A stretch of 64,000 nt of DNA from Gonocerus acuteangulatus (GCA_946811695.1 OX328132.1:100186935-100250934), one strand, 5' to 3'; numbered from the stretch's first letter, positions 11,412-23,097 are shown. Notes: a model not told the origin generated them from the letters alone. A program made the numbers and translations.

Positions 11412-12291
11412 TTTTTTAGTTCATAAGCTTGTAAGTACTCTTTTTATAGGCTTCTTGGGATGGGAAAACGAATGGAACCATTTTCAAGGCGATAACTTTA
11501 ACCGTTTTCGAGAAAATTGGAAAAATAGTTTTTGAATACCGTTTTTGGTTTGGGTACTTAGAATTACGGGATTCAGTTGAAACATTATCTGCATGTTCTA
11601 CTTTCATTAAAACTAATATGTTAAAAGATTTGTTACGTTTGGAGTTAAGGAAGGGTTAGAATAAAATATTTTATGAACAGACATGAAAAGTTTTGGGAAC
11701 TTCGTATACTTTCATTAATATCTCGAACACGGCTGGGATATCGTGGTAAGTGGATAGAAACTATTTGAAAGCTTACTAAATTCTCTACAAAAAAGATTCT
11801 AAAACTATTTTTGATTAGGTTATGTCAATCGGAGAAATAAGTGCTTAAAACTTCAAATACGTCTGTTTTGTTCTTATGAACGGGTTTTTGTCGTTCTTTT
11901 TGTAATTTTTGTCTCCTTCCCTTCGTTTTTTATTGCATTTTATTTTTGTAATTTCTTATGTTGGGAAAATTTTGTGTGTAAAACAGGATATGAAAAATGA
12001 GACCAATTTTCTGTTGCTAGAAATAATGTAAATTTTAGGAACTTTCATTAATATCTCGAAAACGGTTGAAAATCTTGGTAAACGGAAGAATACCATTAGA
12101 AAGCTTATTAAATGCTCTACATAAAAGGTTCTAATGAAAGTTTTGATTAGGCGATGACAATCGGAGAAATAAGAGCTTAAAGCTTTAAAGTAATTGATTT
12201 CGCTTATTCGAACTGTTCTTTTTGTCTGTTTTTAATTCCTTGTTATTTTTTAATTGCTTATAGTTGGATAATGTATTCGAAAATAAAACAG
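11412..12291 (-). repeat. Spacer-repeat cluster, minus orientation
   Basis: Full spacer sequence joined to the hairpin-unit pair at 10691-11411, from cataagcttgtaagtactc to aaaataaaacagg. It shows the order hairpin unit, then spacer, then hammerhead module. Confidence 0.65.
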
Positions 12292-12509
12292 GTTCCAAGA
12301 TTCCAAGACCTTTTAACTAGCGGGACGGTTTCTAGTGTTGCCGACCCTTCCAGGTAAGATTGTAAATCCTACCTTTCAAGACTGGTGGAACCAAAATAAT
12401 AGCTGTCGGGGTTCGGTCACTGCTACTTCGGTCACCCTTCATCAGGGCTGTAAATACAAGTAGGACATATTTAACACTAATATATGCACATATCTATGTA
12501 AATATACCA

Positions 12510-12556
<47 letters not shown>

Positions 12557-12820
12557 TTTATTTATATATAAGCATATACACATACACATATACACGCACA
12601 CATATGTACATATATATGCCCACATACATACACATATGGGGTATGTATTATTAAGTAGCAGTGACCGAACCCGGACAATCCCTACCTTGCATCATCAACG
12701 GTCAACGATCTCCTGTCAACAAAATAATAACTGCTTCTATTTTAATCATTCGAAATTAGACTAGGGATAAGAACGGAACCGCGCTAAGATGAGGCAGTTC
12801 CTGCGAGTCGGACTTTTTTT
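12292..12820 (+). repeat. Hammerhead-bearing module, type 1 related, degraded
   Basis: Contains ccaagaccttttaactagcggg, a (TA)n/CATA-rich insert (12513-12640) and the shared end. The hammerhead core is reduced to ccctgatgaaggg on the minus strand, without GAAACGTC. Confidence 0.6.
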
Positions 12821-12934
12821 TTTAACTGCTTATAGTTGGATAATGTATTCGATAACAAATCAGGTTAAGAAAACTAAGAAAAACAATTTAATCTTAGAGA
12901 TATGGATTTCCAAGATAATATAGCTTTTCAAATT

Positions 12935-13312
12935 CCTAGCGGGGTCCTTCCTAGGGCGGGGACCCACCCAGGTAAGATCGTAAATAACACCTTTCTTGAG
13001 AGTAAAGATGGAACTGTCAACTTTGGTCCTCCTCTACCTCCCGGCACTTTCATTGCTGACGAACGCTACCACTGACTAGCCAAAACGTCCTAAATATAGA
13101 TTTTTTAACGAAAATCGTATTGAGGTTTATTTAGCCGAATCCCAACCATTCCATCTTTACTTATCACCTCGACGGCTAACTATCTAATCTTCATGCTTTC
13201 TAGAAAAGTGGACCCAAAATAATAACATCTTCTATTTTAATCATTTTAAATGAGTCTAGAGATAAGAACGGAACCGCGCTAAGATGATGCAGTTCCTGCG
13301 AGTCGGACTTTT
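12935..13312 (+). repeat. Hammerhead-bearing module, type 2, copy c
   Basis: Direct copy of 8838-9228 ending in ggaaccgcgctaagatgatgc ... cggacttttt. Confidence 0.75.
13056..13089 (+). ncRNA. Hammerhead-like motif, type 2, copy c
   Basis: Same core (CTGACGA ... AAAACGTC), with stem II reduced to GCTA/TAGC by substitutions. Confidence 0.4.
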
Positions 13313-14881
13313 TTTTTGAGTTCATAAGCTTGTAAGTACTCGTTTTATATGCTTCCTGGGCTATGAAAACGAATGAAACCATTTTCAAGGCGATAGCTTT
13401 AACCGTTTTCGAGAAAATTGGAAAAATTGTTTTTGAATGCCGTTTTTGGTTTGGGTACTTAGAATCATAAGATTTAGTTGAAACATTTTCTGCATGTTCT
13501 ACATTCATCAAAACTAATATGTTAAAATTTTGGTTACGTTTGGAGTTAAGGAAGGGTTAGAATAAAATATGTTATTAACAGACATAAAAAGTAATTATTC
13601 TTCAACTGACCCTTTTCTCAATATTCTTATCTTCGTGGACGGCGGAAGGTCAACAAAGGTTGTTGACCTTCCGCCGTCCACGAAGATAAGACATAAAAAG
13701 TTTTGGTAACTTTGTATACATTCGTTAGTATCTCGAAAACCGTTGACAATCTTGTGAAGCGGAAGATTACCATTAGAAAGCTTATTAAATGCTCTAAAAA
13801 AGGTTCTAATGAAAGTTTTGATTAGGCGATGTCAATCGGAGAAATAAGAGCTTAAAACTTTAAAGTAATTGATTTCGCTTATTCGAACTGTTCTTTTTGT
13901 CTGTTTTTTATTCCTTGTAATTTTTTAATTGCTTATAGTTGGATAATGTATTTGAAAATAAAACAGGTTGAGAAAAATAAGAAAAACAATTTAATGTTAG
14001 AGATATGGATTTCCAAGATATAGCTTTTCAACTGCCTAGCGTCCTTCCGAGGGAGGGTTGTTTGTCTTTGATTTTGGTACTTAGAATTATGGGATACAGT
14101 TGAAACATTTTCTGCATGTTCGAATTTCATTAACAATAATATGTTGAAATTTTTGTTACGTTTAGAGTAAAGGAAGGGTTAGAATAAAATATTTTATTAA
14201 CAGACAAAAATAGTTTTGGTAACTTTGTATACTTTCGTTAGTATCTCGAAAACCGTTGACAATCTTGTGAAGCGGAAGATTACCATTCGAAAGCTTACTA
14301 AATGATCTAAAAAAAAGGTTCTGAAGAACGTTTTAACTAGGCGATGTCAATCGGAGAAATAAGTGCTTAAATCTTTATAGTAATTGATTTCGCTCATTCG
14401 AACTGTTCTTTTTGTCTTTGATTTTGGTACTTAGAATTATGGGATTCAGTTGAAACATTTTCTGCTTGTTTGAATTTTATCAGAACTAATATGTTGAAAA
14501 TTTGGTTACGTTTGGAGTAAAGGAAGGATTAAAATAAAATATTTCATTTTTAGGCATGAAAAGTTTTGTGAACTTCGTATATTTTCATTAATATCACGAA
14601 AACGGTTTGGAATCTTGGCAAGCAAAAGATTACCATTCGAAAGGTTACTAAATTTTCTACAAAAAATGTTTTGAAGACATTTGCGATGGGATGGTCATAT
14701 TTGGAGAAATAAGTGCTTAAAACAAAGGTAATTTCGTTCATTTGAACGAACTTTTTATGGTTTTGTCTGTTTTATTCCTTGTTATTTTTTAATTGCTTAT
14801 AGTTGGATAATGTATTTGACAATAAAACTGGTTCAGTAAAATAACAAAAACAATTTATTGTTAGAAATATAGATTTCAAGG
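13313..14881 (-). repeat. Spacer-repeat cluster, minus orientation
   Basis: At least three spacer copies in tandem, the first carrying the hairpin insert at 13593-13690. No gene. Confidence 0.65.
13593..13690. mobile_element. 98-bp insert ending in a 31-bp perfect hairpin
   Basis: Flanked by an 11-bp direct repeat, acataaaaagt (13582-13592, 13691-13701). Its last 65 bp are a perfect hairpin, arms 13626-13656 and 13660-13690 with loop agg. The arms are GC-rich (gtggacggcggaaggtcaac), unlike the surroundings. Element class unknown. Confidence 0.7.
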
Positions 14882-15150
14882 ATTCCAAGACCTTGTAACT
14901 AGCGGGTCCGTTTTTAGTGTTAGCCGACCCTTCCAGGTAAGATTGTAAATCATGACCTTTCAAGACTTTACTACACACAGGAATGGCGTTAGTGACCTTA
15001 AGGGTTGACACGCCATTAAAATAATTAATTAAAAAAAAAGACTTGTGGAACCAAAATAATAACTGCTTCTATTTTAATCTTTCCAAATTAGACTAGGGAT
15101 ATGAACGGAACCTTGCTAAGATGATGCAGTTCCTGCGAGAAGTCCATTTT
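14882..15150 (+). repeat. Module of the same family without a hammerhead
   Basis: Matches the 12292 module ends (ccaagaccttgtaactagcggg; ggaaccttgctaagatgatgc). It carries a 69-bp insertion at 14969-15037. Confidence 0.65.
14969..15037 (+). mobile_element. Tiny retroposon-like insert with A tail
   Basis: 69 bp flanked by a 7-bp direct repeat AAGACTT (14962-14968, 15038-15044). The insert folds at AATGGCGT / ACGCCATT (14982-14989, 15010-15017) and ends in eight A residues. A-tail plus target duplication suggests LINE-mediated insertion of a small RNA. Parent RNA not recognised. Confidence 0.5.
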
Positions 15151-15283
15151 TTTCCTTATGAGCTTATATAATACTTAGATTTAGCTAGCGACAATATTTT
15201 ACACCGCAATTAAAGTGACTTGCTCTTCTTACAAATATAATATTTATATTATAATTTATGGTAAACATAATACATTAATTTGT

Positions 15284-15676
15284 CTGAAAAAAAGTCCAAC
15301 CCGCAGGAACTGCATCATCTTAGCGCGGTTCCGTTCTTATCACGAGTGCGATTAGTGAAGGAATATAGCAGCTATCGGTAGGTATTAGCACCATCCCCCC
15401 CCCATTAATATCTTCAAAACAGTGGGAACGTACGATATAACCATTCAAAAGCTTACTAAATCCTCTACAAAAAAGATTCTGAAGCAAATTTCCATCCGCT
15501 TAGAAAACTGTCAGTTTCCATATGTGGCGCTTTAAGCTTCCTTCTTTTTGAGATTTTATTTATATTTTTAACGAAAGATCAAAACCTACCGATAGCTGCT
15601 ACTATTCCTTTACTAATCGCACTTCGGATAAGAACGGAACCGAGCTAAGATGATGCAGTTCCTGCGAATCGGACTT
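15284..15676. mobile_element. MITE-like element with about 90-bp inverted ends, copy 1
   Basis: Left end agtccaacccgcaggaactg ... gcgcggttccgttcttatc and right end gataagaacggaaccgagc ... cctgcgaatcggact are inverted copies. The homology continues inward through gtgcgattag and ctatcggtaggt. No coding capacity. Confidence 0.7.
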
Positions 15677-16056
15677 TTTTGTAGAGCATTTAGTACGCTT
15701 TCTAATGGTATTCTTCCGTTTCCCAAGATTCTCAACCTTTTTCGAGATATTAAGGAAAGTATACAAAGTTACCAAAACTTTTTATGTGTGTTAATAAAAT
15801 ATTTTATTCTAACCCTTCCTTAACTCCAAACGTAACACAAATTAAAACATATTAGTTTTAATGAAAGTAGAACATGCAGAAAATGTTTCAACTGAATCCC
15901 ATGACTCTAAGTACCCAAACCAAAAACGGTATTCAAAAACTATTTTTCCAATTTTCTCGAAAACGGTTAAATCTATCGCCTTGAAAATGGTTTCATTCCT
16001 TTTCCTAGCACGAGAAGCCTATAAAACGAGTACTTACAATCTTCTGAACTCAAAAA
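15677..16056 (+). repeat. Spacer repeat, plus orientation
   Basis: Single spacer copy leading into the hairpin unit at 16057. Matched by 32499-32780. Confidence 0.65.
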
Positions 16057-16224
16057 CGTAAGCGTTACGATTTTTTTTGCGCGAATTTCGCCCCAAACGC
16101 CATCTTCCAGTAGGCGGATTCTGCTGGTTAACGAACTTGACCTTTCAAATTAGACGACGGAATTTTGTACCTAATTTCATCACAATCGGACCATTCGTCT
16201 TCTACCTAGAGAGCGAACAGACAA

Positions 16225-16308
<84 letters not shown>
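16057..16308 (+). mobile_element. Hairpin unit broken at its (TA)n tract
   Basis: The left half runs from cgtaagcgttacg to the (TA)n tract at 16226-16308. Segmental duplication copy 1 follows in place of the right half. Confidence 0.6.
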
Positions 16309-16311
<3 letters not shown>

Positions 16312-16869
16312 AATACCCCAGACAAGCGGGTCACTAGAGGAATAAGTACTAAATGGTTGAGGATATCCACATTTTTCAAAATAGTGCCCTCGGAAATAAG
16401 AAAATAACAGTTCTAAGGGCTCAAATAGACCTTTGAAGGGAAGGGCTCCATCGTTACCCATATGTATCATTACATTTCTGAAAAGTACTAACAAAACAAA
16501 GAAGAACTATGCAAACGGGTTTTTGATACGTCAAGTTGTTCTCTGAAAACATAAGTTTTAATTTGCATGTATTCATCATCTGAATGCATGTATTCCTAAT
16601 TGTATGTGTTCCTCATAAAAAAATAAAAATAAAAAAACAAAAAAGAAGCACATTAATTTATTCAAGTAGTGTAAACTAAAAAAAATAAACAAATAAATAT
16701 TGGGACATTACACATGATAGTTGCTAAAATTTCAGATCACAAACAATGAAGGAGTTGGTGGCCTGATGACATGATAAGTCCTGCGGGGGAAGAAAATAAT
16801 TTATAAGAGATGGTTATAAGATTAAGGATTAAGAGATAATGACTAAATCAGATACATATCATTGAGTGT

Positions 16870-17545
16870 TTGAAAACCCAAATAGAGCCGGAGTTTCGAT
16901 ATGCAGCACCGGTGGAAAATCAACATGTGGTGTGGACTCATCGAGAGCTTGCTATCGGTCCATATTTTTTACCCGGTACCTTTACTGGTGTCCAATACGC
17001 CCACTTCATAAGAGATGTTCCCCCAACACTGTTTGAGGATTTGTCTCATTTATTCTAAGGGTGCGTTTACAATAGGATAGTTATTGCAGGATATTTATAT
17101 CAGAGAGAATTAGCGACTAATGGAAACCATGTAAACTTTATGTCTGACATAAATTCTACACGGTTTACATTAGTCAGAATTTCTCTCTGATATAAATATC
17201 CTGCAATAACTTTCCTAGTGTAAACGCACCCTAAGACTACTTGAGGCAGTCCCTATGTATACAGCATGATGAACGCCCCACCCATTTTTCCCTCTCTACA
17301 AGAAAAGTAGTTGGATGTTTTTTTACCAGCGGTGGAATGGAACCTGGCCACCTTTATCACCAGATTTAAATTCTTTGGGTTTTGTTTAGGAGGCTAGTTG
17401 AAAGACCAGCTCGGCAGCCTATTTGTACAACTTACAGGTGACCTTGTTCAGCAGATTATTAGAGTTACTTCTGACATGGTGAACAGAACAATAGTCTTTC
17501 TAGGAAGAAGAGTGGAGTTATGTCTCGTTAATGAAGGGATATTTT
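16870..17545 (+). pseudogene. Mariner-type (IS630/Tc1 superfamily) transposase relic, copy 1, split by a MITE
   Basis: The left part (to 17055) reads through GPYFLPGTFTGVQYAHFIRD with VPPTLFEDL after it. This matches the segment after the second catalytic Asp in arthropod mariner-like DDE transposases (IGPYFFxGxxTGxxY). After a 173-bp MITE, the right part reads RWNGTWPPLSPDLNSLGF, the WPPxSPDLxPLDF block, then LGRRVELCLVNEG near the C-terminus. Stops and frameshifts lie around the MITE and at 17398, so it is dead. A gggtgtccca motif at 17603 may be the element's end. Confidence 0.75.
17059..17231. mobile_element. 173-bp palindromic MITE with TAA target duplication
   Basis: Nearly perfect hairpin: starts gggtgcgtttaca and ends tgtaaacgcaccc in inverted form, with arms running almost to the centre (tgtctgacata). 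TAA flanks both ends (17056-17058 and 17232-17234), which fits a 3-bp duplication of PIF/Harbinger type. It interrupts the transposase relic. Confidence 0.8.
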
Positions 17546-17599
17546 ATTTTTTTATTTTTATTGCATACAAGATTTCTCCATTGCAAGGACTTGGCTTTA

Positions 17600-17615
17600 T
17601 ACAGGGTGTCCCACA
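17600..17615. repeat. CAGGGTGTCCCAC transposon-end motif
   Basis: Same end motif as the foldback elements, directly 3-prime of the mariner relic; copy at 34639. A related gagacaccctgta is at 4419-4432. Suggests that the foldback elements are mariner-mobilised (inference). Confidence 0.45.
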
Positions 17616-18656
17616 TTGAGATGTCATAACTTTAAGGGTTTATTCTGCACCTCATTTGTAGTTCAGGGACGCAGAAATGAGCGTCCTATCTCAACATGTA
17701 GCAGAGCTATTCAAACTTTAGTATATTTCAAAACTATTGGGTTTTCTTATGGAAAACTCTGTTTTCCGGATTTCTGGTCTATGTATCGTAAATGACGACC
17801 ACATTTTTAGAATCGACATTAAATTTCCAATAAGAAACACCAGTTATTGAAATGTTGTCATGTAAATTAGGAGCTTTTTAGGGCAACTTTTTTTATTAGG
17901 GTTTTCTTAACTCATTCAATATTTTCTTAATCAGTTATTTGTAGACTTAGCGGTTTGCCTACGCCTCAAAAGTTGCCTTATTTAATAAGATTTAAAATGG
18001 TACTCTGGTGTTTTAAAAACAAAAATCATTTAAGTCCATTTTTTTCTGATTTCTAAGTCAAAACCAATACATTTGCTTTAGTGTAAAGAAGCCATTACCA
18101 ACACATTATTTAATTTCACGCGAATATGGTGATGTCCCATCCTTCTCACACTAGGTACACACACCTTTTGCTCTGATTAAGGATTAGGGGACTTTTTGGA
18201 AGGAATGAAAGAAAACAGAAGAAGATTTTGGAAATAATCACAATTATTGTTAACATAATAAATACAGATATTATATTTTTATGCTTTGAGGGTCTTGTTT
18301 AACTAAACTTTTATTTTTAAGAGTAGTATAATAGTCTTTTCATTTAAATCTATTTTTTTCACTATATTTGCACGTGAGAGTTTTTTCAATACAATTTCTA
18401 ATGATTGTAATGAATAACCCAGTTACTTATAAGCAATATTTCATTAATAATACGATGTAATAAGTATTAAAAGAATTCCGAATTAGTGAGAACCAAAAAA
18501 ATGGATTACTTTATATTAAATGTTTATTTTTAATTGCAGTTTTTGTTTGTTTTCTTTTATTTTTTTTATTACAATTTTTTTTTTTGGGGGGGGGGGGTAT
18601 CCTCAGTGTCCTGACAATTATTATCATTAACATTATTGTAGCAACACTTTCAGAGG

Positions 18657-19153
18657 CTATTTACATCTAAAGTTAATGGTTTTGTTAGTAAGGTGTTGGA
18701 TAACATAAGCAACCCACTGACTCTTCCCCTTTATAGCTGGTGATATGGCTGCTATATTGAAGTCAAAATCAGCTGGTAGTAAAGGTACAGAAATTGGCCA
18801 AGTCTCCGAAAAGCATACGAGACCACAATTTGTGAAATGGTTCATTTCTTCAATTAGGTTTTGGAAGTCAGAACTATTCCAAAATAACATCTTGAATTTT
18901 TTTAAAAATCATTCCATTTTATTCTTTCTTCTTTTCTTCCTGAGGCTCGGGGATCTGCAATTGCTAATCCTCTTTTTTTAGTATTTTCTGCAGTGTCGCG
19001 CCATTGCTTCAGCACACTCTTCCCAGACTCCTTATGCTTCTTAGTGTTTCCAGGCTTCATGTATAAAAATTGTTCTGAAGCCTCTAATGGAGGGATATTG
19101 GAAAAGTTGTTGTAAAAAAGGAGTTTAATATTTGACTTTTGATTTTCATTCAT
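18657..19153 (-). pseudogene. Non-LTR retrotransposon-like endonuclease fragment, copy 1
   Basis: The minus-strand reading from 18890 contains GLVCFSETW, then PLLPADFDFNIAA and KGKSQW-AYVIQHL. This resembles the N-terminal apurinic endonuclease domain of CR1/Jockey-like ORF2 (xxxLxETW ... P.F ... KGxxGGvaixixxxL). The SETW glutamate would be the metal-binding residue. The upstream frame (from 19153) is a charged 83-residue piece starting MNENQKSNIK, of unknown identity. The fragment ends at a poly-purine tract near 18585. Assignment rests on pattern only. Confidence 0.45.
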
Positions 19154-19576
19154 AGATATAGTTCATTTTTTTTGTTGCAATAAATACAATTTTTCATATT
19201 AAATGACACTCTTGCCTAAAGCTCCAATTTTCATTCATTTTCTTTTTTATTTTACACTAAAAAGAATCGTTTTGTTGAATGCTAAACATTAGGGGGGGGG
19301 CGGTGATAAATTTAATCTCGTGTGCTGATATAAAAGTATCTTGTGTTAAGATATATGACTGAGTTTACCATTAATGCATTTCTTAAGTCTTTCCTAGGGC
19401 TTATATAAGAAATAATTTGGAAGGGGAGGGGGCTGGGATCCTTTCCGGGGTACGGAATATTAACAATCTATAACTTGGAGTAGCTAGCCAACTAAAACGA
19501 TATTATACCCAAAGATGTATCTTCTGCACTTATTCAAATCTTATTTAATTTATTTTTGAGGTTTTAATGACACATT

Positions 19577-19831
19577 TTAACTAACTAAGTCCCCCTTGTG
19601 TTGTGTTTGTTTGAACAACAGAATACCATTTGCTATTGTGTTAGACGTAGAATATAACAGTAATAGTTTTATTTTATTAAGAAGTAAATTTAAAAGGTAC
19701 ATATCGTTTATGTCCTTGACTGATTTGATTTTATATTCAACATTTTCCTCAATGTCGTAATTATTGCATCTGCCAAACGATTTTTTTTTCATTGGACTCA
19801 CTATTTCTGGTAAGCCAATATATTGCATATC
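19577..19831 (-). CDS. Putative terminal exon (T) of the microexon gene, copy 1
   Basis: An 84-codon open block plus stop on the minus strand, starting DMQYIGLPEIVSPMKKK after a weak acceptor (gtaaatagtttag) and ending TQHKGDLVS. It is phase 0, so it can follow E57 directly. AATAAA lies about 22 nt after the stop (19549-19554). The product is lysine-rich with a leucine-rich hydrophobic stretch (LLNLLLNKIKLLLLYS) near residues 47-62. Copy 2 (36616-36870) differs by very few residues. No homologue is recognised. The acceptor has a poor pyrimidine tract, so the join to E57 is inference. Confidence 0.5.
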   Translation of the reverse strand, partial: DMQYIGLPEIVSPMKKKSFGRCNNYDIEENVEYKIKSVKDINDMYLLNLLLNKIKLLLLYSTSNTIANGILLFKQTQHKGDLVS

Positions 19832-20332
19832 CTAAACTATTTACAAGACAATATCGAGCCCTCGTTTAAATCATTGTATGCTTCTAGAAGTTTAAATGTT
19901 GTTCTGTAGCTGTTCAAATAAAAAAAGTGTCCTCCTAATCATACAAGTTAGTTATCATGGCTAAAACCATCAGCTTTAATTACACAGGGCAACATTTGAT
20001 CTAAAAATAAGAAACACTCGTAGTAGTATGGTCCTTATGGGTTTTTTGGGGTCTCTGATTACGATGAGCAGGTTGGTTAACCATCATCACATCAGATTCA
20101 AGGAAAATTCTGAAAAAATGTATGCGTATGTTTTTGAGGTCTTTGAGTCTGAGTCCGTAGGTTTTTTGAACTTACACGTCTTTTCCTAGAGGTCATTTGA
20201 AGGTCAAAGAGTCATGAGGTCAACCTCATAGGCGGGTTTCCTCCCTATGGGGGGTGGGAAGAACCGCGCTATTTGGAAGGATTAATATATATTAATTAAA
20301 AATATTTTAATGGTGCTTCTAAAAGTACTTAC

Positions 20333-20389
20333 AGTCTCCAGCCAATTTGAACATGTTGGTTCAGGGGTTTCAATATACAAAAGTTTCTC
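20333..20389 (-). CDS. 57-nt exon (E57), array unit 1
   Basis: Acceptor ttttaattttag and donor gtaagtac flank 19 codons, EKLLYIETPEPTCSNWLET, open in phase 0 and containing a C-x-x-W motif. It is the exon nearest terminal exon T on the minus strand. Function unknown. Confidence 0.6.
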
Positions 20390-20531
20390 CTAAAATTAAA
20401 AGGCGTAAATATAAGTATTAAAAAAGATAAAGAGATAAATTTATCCAAAATAAAATATATTTTAGTGTAAAGTCTTAATTTTAATTCTTAAAAATAAATA
20501 AGAATAAAATAGTGTTTACATAGTTACTTAC

Positions 20532-20573
20532 TTTATCATGAGATTCTGTTACTCCTGTGGTTTTGGCTTTCTT
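20532..20573 (-). CDS. 42-nt exon (E42), array unit 1
   Basis: Acceptor ttataatttcag and donor gtaagtaac flank 14 codons, KKAKTTGVTESHDK. Both other frames contain stops. Together with E57 it makes a 33-codon module that keeps frame when duplicated. Confidence 0.6.
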
Positions 20574-20993
20574 CTGAAATTATAATAGAGAATTATAAGT
20601 AGGACAAGTAGAAATGTTAAAAAAAAACTTATAATAATAAAAGCATGTACAAACATCAGTGCAATAATCCCAATTTTAAGCGTAACACATTATCCAATCC
20701 TGCACATTCAACGGCACACACTCCAGATCCTATAAATAATAGAAACATCGGACTCGTAGAAACTATAGCCTCTACAAAATGATCGAACAATTCGAAGGGA
20801 AAAGGGAGGTGTCCTTATTCCCAGATAGTAAATCCAGGGGAGCAAATTCCATGTTTTATAACCTTATCACTGGGAAGTTTACGTCCCTCCAGTTAATGTT
20901 TAGTAGTATAAATTTATTTTCATTATATTTTAATATAAAGTCTTATAAAATATAAAGATTATACTTTAGAATGTAAATAAATGGACTTTTTCT

Positions 20994-21101
20994 TTAATGT
21001 TTTATATTCAACATTTTCCTCAATGTCGTAATTATTGCATCTGCCAAACGATTTTTTTTCATTGGACTCACTATTTCTGGTAAGCCAATATATTGCATAT
21101 C
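20994..21101 (-). CDS. T-prime exon-like ORF, array unit 1
   Basis: Same start as terminal exon T (DMQYIGLPEIVSPMKK). It has eight A residues where T has nine, so the frame changes and it ends after 35 codons (KMLNIKH then stop). Equivalent blocks are at 22277-22384, 23560-23667 and 24843-24950. It is either a decayed terminal exon carried in each unit or an alternative short C-terminus. Confidence 0.35.
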   Translation of the reverse strand, partial: DMQYIGLPEIVSPMKKNRLADAIITTLRKMLNIKH

Positions 21102-21615
21102 CTATTTACTATTTATAAACTATTTACAAGACAATATTGAGCCCTCGTTTAAATCATTGTATGCTTCTAGAAGTTTAAATGTTGTTCTGCAGCTGTTCAA
21201 AGAAAAAAAGTGTCCTCCTAATCATACAAGTTAGTTATTAAGGCTAAAACAATCAGCTTTAATTACACAGGGCAACATTTGATCTAAAAATAAGAAACAC
21301 TCGTAGTAGTATGGTCCTTATGGGTTTTTTGGGGTCCCTGATTACGATGAGCAGGTTGGTTAACCATCATCACATCAGATTCAAGGAAAATTCTGAAAAA
21401 ATGTATGCGTATGTTTTTGAGGTCTTTGAGTCTGAGTCCGTAGGTTTTTTGAACTTACACGTCTTTTCCTAGAGGTCATTTGAAGGTCAAAGAGTCATGA
21501 GGTCAACCTCATAGGCGGGTTTCCTCCCTATGGGGGGTGGGAAGAACCGCGCTATTTGGAAGGATTAATATATATTAATTAAAAATATTTTAATGGTGCT
21601 TCTAAAAGTACTTAC

Positions 21616-21672
21616 AGTCTCCAGCCAATTTGAACATGTTGGTTCAGGGGTTTCAATATACAAAAGTTTCTC
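21616..21672 (-). CDS. 57-nt exon (E57), array unit 2
   Basis: Lies 1283 bp from the unit 1 exon with the same splice signals and same 19-codon product. Confidence 0.58.
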
Positions 21673-21814
21673 CTAAAATTAAAAGGCGTAAATATAAGTA
21701 TTAAAAAAGATAAAGAGATAAATTTATCCAAAATAAAATATATTTTAGTGTAAAGTCTTAATTTTAATTCTTAAAAATAAATAAGAATAAAATAGTGTTT
21801 ACATAGTTACTTAC

Positions 21815-21856
21815 TTTATCATGAGATTCTGTTACTCCTGTGGTTTTGGCTTTCTT
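21815..21856 (-). CDS. 42-nt exon (E42), array unit 2
   Basis: Same splice signals and same 14-codon product as unit 1. Confidence 0.58.
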
Positions 21857-22898
21857 CTGAAATTATAATAGAGAATTATAAGTAGGACAAGTAGAAATGT
21901 TAAAAAAAAACTTATAATAATAAAAGCATGTACAAACATCAGTGCAATAATCCCAATTTTAAGCGTAACACATTATCCAATCCTGCACATTCAACGGCAC
22001 ACACTCCAGATCCTATAAATAATAGAAACATCGGACTCGTAGAAACTATAGCCTCTACAAAATGATCGAACAATTCGAAGGGAAAAGGGAGGTGTCCTTA
22101 TTCCCAGATAGTAAATCCAGGGGAGCAAATTCCATGTTTTATAACCTTATCACTGGGAAGTTTACGTCCCTCCAGTTAATGTTTAGTAGTATAAATTTAT
22201 TTTCATTATATTTTAATATAAAGTCTTATAAAATATAAAGATTATACTTTAGAATGTAAATAAATGGACTTTTTCTTTAATGTTTTATATTCAACATTTT
22301 CCTCAATGTCGTAATTATTGCATCTGCCAAACGATTTTTTTTCATTGGACTCACTATTTCTGGTAAGCCAATATATTGCATATCCTATTTACTATTTATA
22401 AACTATTTACAAGACAATATTGAGCCCTCGTTTAAATCATTGTATGCTTCTAGAAGTTTAAATGTTGTTCTGCAGCTGTTCAAAGAAAAAAAGTGTCCTC
22501 CTAATCATACAAGTTAGTTATTATGGCTAAAACTATCAGCTTTAATTACACAGGGCAACATTTGATCTAAAAATAAGAAACACTCGTAGTAGTATGGTCC
22601 TTATGGGTTTTTTGGGGTCTCTGATTACGATGAGCAGGTTGGTTAACCATCATCACATCAGATTCAAGGAAAATTCTGAAAAAATGTATGCGTATGTTTT
22701 TGAGGTCTTTGAGTCTGAGTCCGTAGGTTTTTTGAACTTACACGTCTTTTCCTAGAGGTCATTTGAAGGTCAAAGAGTCATGAGGTCAACCTCATAGGCG
22801 GGTTTCCTCCCTATGGGGGGTGGGAAGAACCGCGCTATTTGGAAGGATTAATATATATTAATTAAAAATATTTTAATGGTGCTTCTAAAAGTACTTAC

Positions 22899-22955
22899 AG
22901 TCTCCAGCCAATTTGAACATGTTGGTTCAGGGGTTTCAATATACAAAAGTTTCTC
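22899..22955 (-). CDS. 57-nt exon (E57), array unit 3
   Basis: Same splice signals and same 19-codon product as unit 1. Confidence 0.58.
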
Positions 22956-23097
22956 CTAAAATTAAAAGGCGTAAATATAAGTATTAAAAAAGATAAAGAG
23001 ATAAATTTATCCAAAATAAAATATATTTTAGTGTAAAGTCTTAATTTTAATTCTTAAAAATAAATAAGAATAAAATAGTGTTTACATAGTTACTTAC

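Noticed and set aside
12430..12445. Another hammerhead core (ccctgatgaaggg, minus strand)
   Set aside because: GAAACGTC and stem II partner are absent; only a relic of the type 1 module.
18569..18598. T/G homopolymer run as a regulatory or quadruplex element
   Set aside because: A single run of G after T, also variable in copy 2 (about 35610-35633); simple slippage explains it.
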